Shown in pieces: positions 43,734 to 52,189 of a DNA stretch of 64,000 bases; position 1 is the first letter of the stretch; each line of letters starts with the position of its first letter. Source of the stretch: Glutamicibacter sp. JL.03c (lineage in GTDB: Bacteria > Actinomycetota > Actinomycetes > Actinomycetales > Micrococcaceae); NCBI RefSeq assembly GCF_025854375.1, contig NZ_CP107575.1, forward strand, positions 806,001 to 870,000, given 5' to 3'. The position numbers were made by a program, and so were the translations under genes. The notes beneath the pieces are model-generated. The model saw only the letters and a list, made by a program, of their open reading frames with translations. It made no database searches and was not told the origin of the DNA.

Positions 43734-45536
43734 TTACTCAAGCATTTCAGTCAGTTCCAGCCAACGCTCTTCGAGCTCATCGATCTGGGTTTGGTATTCA
43801 TCGATTTCCGCGGTGAACTTGCCCAAGCCCTCGTAGTCGCTCTGGTCGTGATCGGCCATTTTGGCATGGACCTTGGCGATCTTCTCGTTGAGCTGCGACA
43901 CCTTGCGCTCGTTGGCGTTCAGCTCTTTTTGCGCCGCGCGCAGTTCGGCACCCGACGGGCCAGAAGGCTTGGCCGGAGTCGATCCGCCCTGCGACTGCGA
44001 AGGGTTGGAACCACCGGTGGAACCTTCCGCGGCACGCAGCTTGAGGTATTCATCCACGCCACCTGGGACGTGGCGGAATGTCCCGCCGAGGATGGCGTAC
44101 TGCTGGTCGGTGACGCGTTCGAGCAGGTAGCGGTCGTGGGAGACCACGATCAGCGTGCCCGGCCACGAATCCAGCAGGTCCTCCAAAGCTGCCAACATGT
44201 CGGTATCGACATCGTTGGTGGGCTCATCGAGGATCATGACATTCGGTTCATCCATCAAGATCATCAGCAGCTGCAGGCGGCGACGCTGGCCACCGGAGAG
44301 CTCAGCGACCTTGGTGGACAGGTGCGCCGAAGAGAAGCCCAGGCGTTCCAGCAGCTGTGCCGGGGTCAGGTCCTTGCCATCCACGTTGAAGGTGGTGCGG
44401 TAGCGGGCGAGGACTTCGCGGACCTTGTCCTGGCCGATCTTCTCCAGCTCGCGGAACTGCTGGTCAAGCACGGCCAGCTTCACGGTCTGGCCGCGCTTGA
44501 TCTTGCCGCCGGTGGGCTCCACGGTTCCGGCAATCAGGCCCAGCAGGGTGGACTTACCGGCGCCATTGGCACCGAGCAGACCCGTGCGCTCGCCTGGACC
44601 GATGCGCCAGGTGAAGGGCTTGAGCACCTGCTTGGCGCCGAAGGATACTTCGGTATCCAGCAGGTCGATGACGTCCTTGCCCAAACGGCTGGTGGCCATC
44701 TTCTGCAGTTCCAGCGGATTACGCGCCGGCGGCACATCAGCGATCAGCTGATTGGCCGCTTCGATGCGGAACTTCGGCTTGGACGTACGGGCCGGGGCAC
44801 CGCGGCGAAGCCACGCCAGTTCCTTCTTCATCATATTCTGGCGCTTGTTTTCGGTCACCGCGGCAATGCGGTCACGTTCCACGCGCTGCAGGACATAGGC
44901 GGCGTAACCGCCTTCAAAAGGCTCAACGAGCCGGTCGTGCACCTCCCAGGTGGTGGTGCATACGGCGTCGAGGAACCAGCGGTCGTGGGTGACGACCATC
45001 AGGCCGCCGGAATTCTTGGACCAGCGGTTATTGATATGCCCGGCCAGCCACGAGATGCCTTCCACATCCAAGTGGTTGGTGGGCTCGTCCAGGATGATGA
45101 CATCCCAGTCCTGAACCAGCAGCGCGGCCAGGGCGACGCGGCGGCGCTGTCCGCCCGAGAGGGTGCCTACGGTTGCTTCCCAGTCGAGGTCCGCGACCAA
45201 ACCGGCAATGATGTCGCGGATTCGGGCCTCGCCAGCCCACTCATGGTCTTCCATGTCGCCCACCACGCTGTAGTGCACGGTGGCTTGCGGATCCAAGGTG
45301 TCGGACTGGTCCAAAACGCCGACCCGCAGCCCATTACGCAAGGTGACGCGTCCGGAGTTGGGCTCGATCTTGCCCGAGAGCATGCCGAGCAACGAGGATT
45401 TGCCTTCGCCGTTGCGTCCCACCAGTCCGATGCGGTCTCCATCGGAAATGCCGATCGTCACCGAGTCGAAGACAGTATGGGTGGGATATTCCAAATGTAG
45501 GGCTTCGCCCCCGAGTAAATGAGCCACGATTTCCAT
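43734..45536 (-). CDS. ABC-F family ATP-binding protein (Uup-like)
   Basis: ABC-F proteins have two ATPase domains and no membrane part; they act on ribosomes, including rescue from antibiotics or stalls. The 600-aa product has Walker A motifs GRNGEGKSS (about 40) and GANGAGKST (about 350), signature LSGGQRRR twice, and DEPTNHLD and DEPTNDVD. The linker carries Arg-rich segments, and the C-terminal 70 residues form a coiled coil (KELNANERKVSQLNEKIAKVHAKM). The frame runs to 45713, but tRNA-Gln lies there, so the ATG at 45536 (MEIVAHLL) is chosen. Its upstream region has no strong ribosome binding site. A drug-resistance role is not shown. Confidence 0.93.
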   Translation of the reverse strand: MEIVAHLLGGEALHLEYPTHTVFDSVTIGISDGDRIGLVGRNGEGKSSLLGMLSGKIEPNSGRVTLRNGLRVGVLDQSDTLDPQATVHYSVVGDMEDHEWAGEARIRDIIAGLVADLDWEATVGTLSGGQRRRVALAALLVQDWDVIILDEPTNHLDVEGISWLAGHINNRWSKNSGGLMVVTHDRWFLDAVCTTTWEVHDRLVEPFEGGYAAYVLQRVERDRIAAVTENKRQNMMKKELAWLRRGAPARTSKPKFRIEAANQLIADVPPARNPLELQKMATSRLGKDVIDLLDTEVSFGAKQVLKPFTWRIGPGERTGLLGANGAGKSTLLGLIAGTVEPTGGKIKRGQTVKLAVLDQQFRELEKIGQDKVREVLARYRTTFNVDGKDLTPAQLLERLGFSSAHLSTKVAELSGGQRRRLQLLMILMDEPNVMILDEPTNDVDTDMLAALEDLLDSWPGTLIVVSHDRYLLERVTDQQYAILGGTFRHVPGGVDEYLKLRAAEGSTGGSNPSQSQGGSTPAKPSGPSGAELRAAQKELNANERKVSQLNEKIAKVHAKMADHDQSDYEGLGKFTAEIDEYQTQIDELEERWLELTEMLE

Positions 45537-45689
45537 TTTACGTTCCGAGTGCAAATCGGCGCGGATCAGAGTGCTCCACCCGGAACGAAGGACCTCTTGG
45601 CAGTTATGGCGTTTTGCGATTTCGCTCATAAGGGCCGAACATGGCAGAATAATTACCGTGCTTGTGGGGATAACCCGCATAAGCCATTT

Positions 45690-45764
45690 TCCGCCCTGGT
45701 GTAATGGCAACACTCCAGCCTTTGGAGCTGTGTATTCTAGGTTCGAATCCTAGGGGCGGAACCA
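45690..45764 (+). tRNA. tRNA-Gln (anticodon TTG)
   Basis: The acceptor stem TCCGCCC (45690-45696) pairs with GGGCGGA (45754-45760). The T arm CTAGG-TTCGAAT-CCTAG is complete. The anticodon TTG is at 45722-45724 within the loop CTTTGGA, with T33 before it. CCA is encoded (45762-45764). The anticodon stem's outer pair (C-T) is a mismatch. The gene is divergent from the ABC-F gene and upstream of glmU. Confidence 0.93.
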
Positions 45765-45883
45765 CGGAAAAAGCGTCACGCAAGTGGCGCTTTTGTTCTT
45801 TAGCCAGTTCAGCCCTGCTCGCTGTGCACGTTAGACTTGTCTAAGGGTTTTCTTCTCTGCCCAAAACCTTGAATCTAATCTGC

Positions 45884-45889
45884 AGGAGA
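45884..45889 (+). promoter_or_regulatory. Ribosome binding site AGGAGA deciding the glmU TTG start
   Basis: AGGAGA ends 6 bases before TTG 45896. It favours TTG over the upstream frame at 45869. Confidence 0.7.
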
Positions 45890-45895
45890 ACGCAC

Positions 45896-47347
45896 TTGAG
45901 CGATCAGGCCAATGCACCAGTAGCTGTCATCGTCCTAGCCGCCGGGGCTGGTACCCGGATGAAGTCGGCCAAGCCGAAGATCATGCACGAAATCGCAGGT
46001 CGCTCCATGATTGCCCATGCGCTTCATGCCGCTTCGGCGCTGCAGCCCAAGAACCTGGTGGCCGTGGTCCGCCACCAGCGCGACCTGGTTGCCGAACATA
46101 TCGTCAGCCAGTTCCCCTCCATCACCATCGCCGACCAGGACGAAATCCCAGGCACCGGCCGCGCCGTGCAGCAGGGCCTGGAAGCTATCGACCCTGCCCT
46201 TGAAGGCACCGTCGTGGTGACCTATGGCGATGTGCCATTGCTCACCAGCGAAGTGCTGCAGGACCTGGTGGCCACCCACGAAGCCAACCGCAACTCGGTC
46301 ACCGTATTGACCACCTCGCTGGATGACCCCAACGGCTACGGGCGCATCCTGCGCGATGAGAACGGCGATGTTGCAGGCATCCGGGAGCAGAAGGACGCTT
46401 CGGCTGAAGAACTGCTGATCAAGGAAATCAACTCCGGAATCTACGCTTTCGACGCCAAGATGCTGCGTTCGGCGCTGACCGAAGTCACCACCGAGAACGC
46501 GCAGGGCGAAATGTACCTGACCGACGTGCTGGCTATTGCCCGTGCCCGCGGCGGCCGTGTGGCTTCGTCGCAGATCGCCGACCGCTGGCAGATTGAAGGC
46601 GCGAATGATCGCGTCCAGGTCTCCAACCTGGCCCGCATCTACAACCAGCGCAAGGCCGAATTCTGGATGCGTGAAGGCGTGACCATCATCGATCCTGCGA
46701 CCACCTGGATCGACGCAGAGGTCATCATCGGCCGCGACGCCACCCTGAAGCCGGGAACCCAGCTGCACGGAACCACCATCATTGGCGATAACGCCACCGT
46801 TGGCCCGGACACCACGCTGACCAATGTTGTTGTCGGCCAGCGGGCCACCGTCAAGCGCACCGACGCCACCGATTCGCGGATCTCCGCCGGCGCTTCGGTG
46901 GGCCCTTTCGCCTACCTGCGTCCGGGAACCGAGCTGGGCGCAGACGGCAAGATCGGCGCCTTCTACGAAACCAAGAATGTCACGATCGGCCGTGGCTCCA
47001 AGCTCTCGCACCTCGGCTACGCCGGAGATGCTGAAATCGGTGAATTCACCAATATCGGGTGTGGCAATATCACCGCGAACTACGACGGCGAAAAGAAGCA
47101 TCGGACCAAGATCGGTTCGCATGTTCGCACCAGCTCCAACACCGTATTTGTCGCCCCAGTTGAAATCGGGGATGGCGCCTACACTGGTGCGGGCGCCATC
47201 GTCCGCAAGAACGTCCCGGCCGGTGCCCTGGCACTGACTGTGGCCCCGCAGCGCAATACCGAGGGCTGGACGCTTGAAAAGCGTCCGGGCACCCCTTCGG
47301 CTGACGCCGCATTCAAGTCCTCTCTGAATTCCTCGGGCACCGAGTAA
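45896..47347 (+). CDS. glmU: Bifunctional GlcN-1-P acetyltransferase/GlcNAc-1-P uridyltransferase
   Basis: GlmU makes UDP-GlcNAc for peptidoglycan from GlcN-1-P in two steps. The N-terminal pyrophosphorylase domain begins with VIVLAAGAGTRM (about 12-22), and the C-terminal domain is a left-handed beta helix with a hexapeptide pattern. The 483-aa length is typical. The start TTG 45896 has AGGAGA upstream, and the alternative start at 45869 adds nine unconserved residues. The genes glmU-prs-rplY-pth follow in this order, as in other actinobacteria and firmicutes. Confidence 0.96.
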   Translation: MSDQANAPVAVIVLAAGAGTRMKSAKPKIMHEIAGRSMIAHALHAASALQPKNLVAVVRHQRDLVAEHIVSQFPSITIADQDEIPGTGRAVQQGLEAIDPALEGTVVVTYGDVPLLTSEVLQDLVATHEANRNSVTVLTTSLDDPNGYGRILRDENGDVAGIREQKDASAEELLIKEINSGIYAFDAKMLRSALTEVTTENAQGEMYLTDVLAIARARGGRVASSQIADRWQIEGANDRVQVSNLARIYNQRKAEFWMREGVTIIDPATTWIDAEVIIGRDATLKPGTQLHGTTIIGDNATVGPDTTLTNVVVGQRATVKRTDATDSRISAGASVGPFAYLRPGTELGADGKIGAFYETKNVTIGRGSKLSHLGYAGDAEIGEFTNIGCGNITANYDGEKKHRTKIGSHVRTSSNTVFVAPVEIGDGAYTGAGAIVRKNVPAGALALTVAPQRNTEGWTLEKRPGTPSADAAFKSSLNSSGTE

Positions 47348-47419
47348 TCCGGCCACGGACTTAATTTCCTCGACAACAACCTCATACGTGATAGCGAAGC
47401 GAGCGAGAAAGCAAACCCC

Positions 47420-48400
47420 ATGAGTGAAATCAGCCATAACGTCGACAAAAAGCTGGTGCTGGCCAGCGGTCGTGCACACCCGGAACTAGCCGCCGAGGTC
47501 GCCAAGGAACTGGGCACCGAACTGCTGCCGCTGAACGCCTATGACTTCGCCAACGGCGAGATCTACGTTCGCTCGGACGAGTCGGTCCGCGGCAAGGACG
47601 TCTTCCTGCTGCAGTCCTACCCGGCGCCAACGAACAACTGGCTGATGGAACAGCTGATCATGATCGATTCGATGAAGCGCGCTTCGGCTCGCCGCATCAC
47701 TGTGGTGGCTCCGTTCTACCCTTATGCCCGCCAGGACAAGAAGGGCCGTGGCCGCGAGCCTATCTCGGCTCGTCTGGTTGCCGACCTGTTCAAGACCGCC
47801 GGCGCAGACCGCGTGATCTCCTGCGATCTGCACACCGCGCAGATCCAGGGCTTCTTCGACGGCCCGGTCGACCACCTGTTCGGCTTCCCGCTGCTGGCTG
47901 ATTACATCAAGGCCAATATCGACGTCAACGAAGCCACCGTGGTTTCCCCAGACACCGGGCGTGTTCGCGTCGCCGAGCAGTGGGCCGACCGTTTGGGTGG
48001 CGTTCCGCTGGCCTTCGTGCACAAGTCCCGCGACTTGACCGTGCCTAACCAGGCCGAGTCCAAGACCGTGGTGGGCCAGGTTGAGGGCCGCACCGCGATC
48101 TTGATTGACGACATGATCGATACTGGTGGAACCATCGCAGGCGCTGTGCGTGTGCTGAAGGAAGCCGGCGCCAAGGATGTCATCATCGCCGCGACCCACG
48201 CAGTGTTCTCGGACCCAGCTGCCCAGCGTTTGGCTGATTGCGGTGCCCGCGAGGTTGTTGTCACCAACACCCTGCCAATCCCTGAAGAGAAGCGTTTTGA
48301 GAACCTGACGGTGCTCTCCATCGCACCGACTATCGCTCGCGCGATCTCGGAAGTATTCCACGACGGTTCGGTCACGAACCTGTTTGACGGCCGCGCCTAG
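47420..48400 (+). CDS. prs: Ribose-phosphate diphosphokinase
   Basis: The enzyme makes PRPP from ribose 5-phosphate and ATP for purine, pyrimidine, His and Trp synthesis. Family blocks are NGEIYVRSDESVRGKDVFLLQS, the flexible-loop PYARQDKK, SCDLHTAQIQGFFD (signature) and the PRPP-binding DDMIDTGGT. The 326-aa length is normal. ATG 47420 starts the frame, and it lies 72 bases after glmU. A 19-bp hairpin terminator follows. Confidence 0.97.
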   Translation: MSEISHNVDKKLVLASGRAHPELAAEVAKELGTELLPLNAYDFANGEIYVRSDESVRGKDVFLLQSYPAPTNNWLMEQLIMIDSMKRASARRITVVAPFYPYARQDKKGRGREPISARLVADLFKTAGADRVISCDLHTAQIQGFFDGPVDHLFGFPLLADYIKANIDVNEATVVSPDTGRVRVAEQWADRLGGVPLAFVHKSRDLTVPNQAESKTVVGQVEGRTAILIDDMIDTGGTIAGAVRVLKEAGAKDVIIAATHAVFSDPAAQRLADCGAREVVVTNTLPIPEEKRFENLTVLSIAPTIARAISEVFHDGSVTNLFDGRA

Positions 48401-48415
48401 CAGCCCTCGTTTCGC

Positions 48416-48457
48416 AACGCCTCTGGCCGGCACCTTCGGGTGCCGGCCAGAGGCGTT
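48416..48457 (+). terminator. prs terminator hairpin
   Basis: A perfect 19-bp stem with a TTCG loop, followed by TTAA. It could also stop transcripts from the convergent DUF1801 gene. Confidence 0.85.
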
Positions 48458-48489
48458 TAACCGGCGCAACGCCGAAGCCCTGTGTGCCC

Positions 48490-48921
48490 CTAGCCGCCAC
48501 CTGAAGATTCTTCGAGGGTGAGCGTCATCGTTCGCTGGAGCAGCTCTCGCAATACGGTCCGATCAACGTTGGCGAGGCGGGTTATGTAAAGGCAAACCTT
48601 GCTGCTGCGGTGTTTTCCTAGCTTGCCAAGAAGGTCCGGCCACCGCTCAGCGAAATCGGAAACCAGGTAGATGGTGTGGTTCTTGGGACCTGGTGCAAAT
48701 GCCAGGAGCGGAGCGATTCCCCCGTGCCCGGACTGGTAACGGTATTCGAGTTCTCCGAATCCGAGAATTCGCCCCGCCCATACCACCGGTTCAGCATGCG
48801 AAATCCCCCGGAAAATTTCAACCAGTTCTTCGGCCTCGGCCCGTCGCGGACCAGAGGCGCGGTCCAGCACGGATTCGACTGGTAGTCCAGACGGGGACAT
48901 TGCAGGCTGGGTCGATGGCAT
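48490..48921 (-). CDS. DUF1801 domain-containing protein
   Basis: The 143-aa protein matches the small YdhG/DUF1801 fold, with RRAEAEELVEIFRGI, EPVVWAGRILGFG, LLAFAPGPKNHTIYL and LGKHRSSKVCLYI as the family blocks. Function is unknown. The frame is open to 48957, but ATG 48921 has GAGGAG 7 bases upstream. It is convergent with prs. Confidence 0.8.
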   Translation of the reverse strand: MPSTQPAMSPSGLPVESVLDRASGPRRAEAEELVEIFRGISHAEPVVWAGRILGFGELEYRYQSGHGGIAPLLAFAPGPKNHTIYLVSDFAERWPDLLGKLGKHRSSKVCLYITRLANVDRTVLRELLQRTMTLTLEESSGGG

Positions 48922-48928
48922 GGGCTTG

Positions 48929-48934
48929 CTCCTC
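48929..48934 (-). promoter_or_regulatory. Ribosome binding site GAGGAG deciding the DUF1801 start
   Basis: GAGGAG stands 7 bases before ATG 48921 on the minus strand, against the longer frame from 48957. Confidence 0.6.
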
Positions 48935-49023
48935 AAGGTGTCGCTTAGATGCACCATACCTCGGTGAAAGAAGCCAGCTGCCGCGCTAGCTCCGGTTCCT
49001 CGGCAGTGTCTTCAATTACAGGT

Positions 49024-49093
49024 TTTCTCGTTGGTGATTGCAGCTGGTAGAATTGGTGACTGTGCCCAGGCGAGGGAAACACCAGTAATGGTG
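49024..49093 (+). promoter_or_regulatory. rplY promoter and start of a long leader
   Basis: TAGAAT (49048-49053) is a good -10 box; the -35 area (TTTCTC at 49024) is weak. The leader to the rplY start is about 145 bases and contains CACC-N6-GGTG (49080-49093), a small hairpin, and other pairings. Confidence 0.4.
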
Positions 49094-49203
49094 GGACCGT
49101 TATCGACAAGGCCGGACAAGCTCTTTCATCTCCTAGATGTTGGATGCTTCCCGAGTCCACGCAAGGGCCTTAACGAAGCATTCATTTCCTAAGGAGAATT
49201 ATC

Positions 49204-49488
49204 ATGGCATCCGTCAACCTTGACGCCGTAGTACGCAGCGATTTCGGCAAGGGCGCTGCCCGCCAGGCTCGCCGCGACGGCCAGATCCCAGCAGTTGTTT
49301 ACGGTGCAGGCTCCGAGCCACAGCACGTACTGCTTCCAGCCCGCGAAACCTCGCTGGCCGTTCGCGACCGCGGTGTTGAGCTGGTGCTGAACGTCGAAGG
49401 CAAGACCGTCAAGACCACCATCAAGGACATCCAGATCCACGCGCTGCACCGCACCGTTGATCACCTGGACCTGATCATCGCTGCTTAA
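49204..49488 (+). CDS. rplY: 50S ribosomal protein L25, short form
   Basis: L25 binds 5S rRNA. The 94-aa product has the N-terminal RNA-binding domain (VVRSDFGKGAARQARRDGQIPAVVYG) and ends at VDHLDLIIAA. It lacks the C-terminal domain found in the longer CTC/TL5-type L25 of most actinobacteria, so it resembles the enterobacterial size. No frameshift or truncation scar is visible, since the frame ends in a normal TAA. AAGGAG lies at the right distance before ATG 49204. Confidence 0.92.
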   Translation: MASVNLDAVVRSDFGKGAARQARRDGQIPAVVYGAGSEPQHVLLPARETSLAVRDRGVELVLNVEGKTVKTTIKDIQIHALHRTVDHLDLIIAA

Positions 49489-49518
49489 TTCCAGCGACCT
49501 AGGTTTTAGCTAAGCATC

Positions 49519-50100
49519 ATGAGTGATGGAACTTGGCTCGTAGCCGGACTCGGGAATCCCGGGTCCGGCTACGCTGGCAATAGACACAATATCGGGCAGA
49601 TGGTGCTCGATGAGCTGGCCCTTCGGATCGGCTCGAAATTCAAAACCCACTCGTCACGCGCGCAAGTTGTTGAAGGACGTCTGGGCATCGGCGGTCCGCG
49701 GATCGTGCTGGCCAAGCCGATGGTGTTCATGAACCTTTCCGGTGGCCCGGTAGCTAATGCTGCCAAGTTCTACGGAATCGACGTTGAGCATCTGATCGTG
49801 GTGCACGATGAGATTGATATTCCCTTCGACACCATCAAGCTCAAGCGCGGCGGGGGAGAAAGCGGCCATAATGGCCTGCGGGATATCTCCAAGGCGATGG
49901 GATCCAAAGATTATCTGCGTGTTCGCGCTGGCGTTGGACGCCCGCCGGGACGCATGGATACCGCGAAGTGGGTCTTGCAGGATTTCTCCAAGACCGAGAA
50001 GCAGGATCTTCCGTTCTTGATTGACAACTGTGCTGATGCAGTCGAGCTGCTGATCAGTTCAGGCCTCGAAGTAGCGCAAGCCAAATTTCATACCAGCTGA
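49519..50100 (+). CDS. pth: Peptidyl-tRNA hydrolase
   Basis: Pth recycles peptidyl-tRNA that drops from stalled ribosomes. The sequence has the N-terminal LVAGLGNPGSGYAGNRHNIGQMV, with the catalytic His in RHNIG and Asn in GNPG. Later blocks are PMVFMNLSGGPV, VVHDEIDIPF, RGGGESGHNGLRDI and LRVRAGVGRPPGRMD. The 193-aa length is normal. It lies 30 bases after rplY, so the two are cotranscribed. Confidence 0.97.
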   Translation: MSDGTWLVAGLGNPGSGYAGNRHNIGQMVLDELALRIGSKFKTHSSRAQVVEGRLGIGGPRIVLAKPMVFMNLSGGPVANAAKFYGIDVEHLIVVHDEIDIPFDTIKLKRGGGESGHNGLRDISKAMGSKDYLRVRAGVGRPPGRMDTAKWVLQDFSKTEKQDLPFLIDNCADAVELLISSGLEVAQAKFHTS

Positions 50101-50140
50101 TTCTTGAATCGTTGCCAGGCAACGCGGGAAGAATGAGTTG

Positions 50141-50184
50141 TCAAGGATCGCGGGACGGCACAGCCGGCTCTCCGCGGTCCTTGG
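50141..50184 (+). terminator. Possible terminator of pth
   Basis: TCAAGGATCGCGG pairs with CCGCGGTCCTTGG over 13 bases, with one internal G-U pair and a G-U pair at its outer end. No strong U-run follows, so it may be weak. Confidence 0.4.
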
Positions 50185-50340
50185 ACCGTTAAATAGGCAC
50201 CGTTTGAGGTGTTACTTACTAAGGCCCAACTTAGATGTGTATCTTGGCGCGGAGTGGAATAATTACCCAATGTACACCTTGCCTATTCCATCATTGTCGC
50301 TAGATCGCCGTGGTGACAAGGCAACCCATGACAATTATTC

Positions 50341-50345
50341 GGAGG
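50341..50345 (+). promoter_or_regulatory. Ribosome binding site GGAGG deciding the sufS GTG start
   Basis: GGAGG is 5 bases upstream of GTG 50351. The frame remains open to 50138, but that upstream part is not conserved-looking. Confidence 0.7.
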
Positions 50346-50350
50346 ACCAC

Positions 50351-51652
50351 GTGCAGACGATGACCGGTCAGCCAGATGCCCAGGTATCGCTCAGTGCCGT
50401 AGAGGTTCAGCGTATCAAAGCAGATTTCGAGATCCTGGAGCACCAAGTCAACGGTACCGACGTCGTGTACTTGGACTCAGGCGCCACCAGCCAGAAACCG
50501 CGTTGCGTTTACGAAGCGGAACAGCACTTCTATGAGAACGCCAACGCCGCCGTGCACCGTGGCGCTCACACTTTGGCCGTCGAAGCCACCGAGATTTATG
50601 AAGAGGCCCGCGAGACCGTCGCCAAATTCATCGGTGCGCGCACCAACGAATTGGTATGGACTTCGAATGCCACCGAAGCGCTGAACCTGATCAGCTACTC
50701 GATGTCCAATGCCTCCTTGGGACGTGGCGGCGAAGCCGCCGAACGTTTCCGCATTGGACCAGGCGATGAAATCCTCACCACCGAAATCGAGCACCACGCA
50801 AACCTGATCCCTTGGCAGGAACTTGCCTTCCGTACCGGCGCCACCTTGCGCTATGTGCCAGTGGGCGAAGATGGCGCACTGCGCTATGACCTGCTGGATG
50901 AACTGGTCACCGAGAAAACCAAGCTGGTAGCGTTCACCCACGTATCCAACGTGCTCGGCACGATCACCGACACCCGGCGCTTTGTCGACGCCGCGCGCAA
51001 GGTTGGCGCCTTGACTGTGCTCGACGGCTGCCAGTCGGTGCCTCACCTGCCCGTAGACGTCAAGGCGCTCGACATTGATTTCATGGCCTTCTCCGGCCAC
51101 AAGATGCTCGGTCCAACCGGCATCGGCGCCCTCTACGGCCGTGAAGAACTGCTCAACGCCATGCCGCCATTCCTCACCGGCGGATCAATGATCACCGTCG
51201 TTGATATGGAACACGCAGAATTCCTGCCAGCGCCGCAGCGCTTTGAGGCCGGGACCCAGCGCATCGCCCAGACCCATGGCCTGGCCACTGCAGTCAGCTA
51301 CCTGCAGGAAATTGGCATGGACCGCATCGCGCAGTGGGAAGAACACCTCGGCGCAATGCTCTACGAAGGCTTGTCCCAGATTGAAGGCGTGCGCGTCTTC
51401 GGCCCGAGCGAGGCCCGCCGTATCGGCACCGTGCCATTTGAAGTCATTGGAGTGCACCCGCACGATGTGGGCCAGTACCTCGATTCGCGAGGCATCGCCG
51501 TGCGCGTGGGACACCACTGTGCCCAGCCACTGCACCGTGCCTTGGGAGTCACTGCCACCACCCGAGCAAGCACCTACCTGTACAACACGGAAGACGACAT
51601 CAAGGCGCTTCTCGAAGCCCTGGGTTCCGTGCGTGAATACTTTGGAGTCTAA
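50351..51652 (+). CDS. sufS: Cysteine desulfurase SufS
   Basis: SufS is a PLP enzyme that takes sulfur from cysteine for Fe-S cluster assembly. The 433-aa product has the PLP-binding Lys251 in FSGHKMLGPTG, the His block IEHHANLIPW, and the nucleophile Cys390 in VGHHCAQPLH. The start is GTG 50351 with GGAGG ahead of it. The stop codon is followed directly by sufU, with which it forms the usual pair. SufB/C/D are not in this window. Confidence 0.95.
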   Translation: MQTMTGQPDAQVSLSAVEVQRIKADFEILEHQVNGTDVVYLDSGATSQKPRCVYEAEQHFYENANAAVHRGAHTLAVEATEIYEEARETVAKFIGARTNELVWTSNATEALNLISYSMSNASLGRGGEAAERFRIGPGDEILTTEIEHHANLIPWQELAFRTGATLRYVPVGEDGALRYDLLDELVTEKTKLVAFTHVSNVLGTITDTRRFVDAARKVGALTVLDGCQSVPHLPVDVKALDIDFMAFSGHKMLGPTGIGALYGREELLNAMPPFLTGGSMITVVDMEHAEFLPAPQRFEAGTQRIAQTHGLATAVSYLQEIGMDRIAQWEEHLGAMLYEGLSQIEGVRVFGPSEARRIGTVPFEVIGVHPHDVGQYLDSRGIAVRVGHHCAQPLHRALGVTATTRASTYLYNTEDDIKALLEALGSVREYFGV

Positions 51653-52105
51653 GTGAACGAATTAGATCAGCTATACCAACAGGTCATTCTGGACCACTCC
51701 AAGCGACGCATCGGCTCACCGCTGGCAGACCTCACCGAGGGTTTCCTGCATGGTGAATCGCACCAGCACAACCCTATTTGCGGTGACCAGATCCGCGTCC
51801 GCGTCGAGTTGAATGACGATGATCATTTCGAAGCCATGAGCTGGGAAGGCGATGGCTGTTCCATCTCCATGGCCTCGGCGTCGGTCCTGAGCGAAATGCT
51901 CCCAGAGATGACCAAGGACGAGTTCTTGGACAAGCTGGAGATTTTCCGCGAAATGATGCGTTCCAAGGGTGCGTTCGAGCCAGATGAAGAGGTCCTGGAA
52001 GACGCAGCCGCCTTTGTCGGCGTCTCCAAGTTCCCTGCACGCGTCAAGTGCGCGATGCTGGCTTGGGTCGCCGCTGAAGCTGCAATGCTCGGTGCTAACA
52101 AGTAG
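51653..52105 (+). CDS. sufU: Fe-S cluster assembly protein SufU
   Basis: SufU accepts the persulfide from SufS and passes it on, with a zinc ion at its active site. The 150-aa protein has the three Cys and one Asp ligands: Cys43 and Asp45 in NPICGDQI, Cys69 in GDGCSISMAS and Cys133 in RVKCAMLAW. The GTG at 51653 begins at the base after the sufS stop codon, so the genes are coupled. A 22-bp hairpin terminator follows. Confidence 0.95.
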   Translation: MNELDQLYQQVILDHSKRRIGSPLADLTEGFLHGESHQHNPICGDQIRVRVELNDDDHFEAMSWEGDGCSISMASASVLSEMLPEMTKDEFLDKLEIFREMMRSKGAFEPDEEVLEDAAAFVGVSKFPARVKCAMLAWVAAEAAMLGANK

Positions 52106-52115
52106 GCGACAGCCG

Positions 52116-52164
52116 AAGACTCTGGCGCCTGGCCTCCACAATGGAGGCCAGGCGCCAGAGTCTT
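52116..52164. terminator. Bidirectional terminator between sufU and nhaA
   Basis: A perfect 22-bp stem with a 5-base loop (ACAAT) and TAAT-rich ends lies between convergent genes. It is the longest of the perfect hairpins in the window. Confidence 0.88.
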
Positions 52165-52189
52165 TAATAGCTACTAGCTCGGTCGCTGC

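Noticed and set aside
45537-45713. N-terminal extension of the ABC-F gene
   Set aside because: The longest frame would run through the tRNA-Gln gene, and the ATG at 45536 begins the conserved domain.
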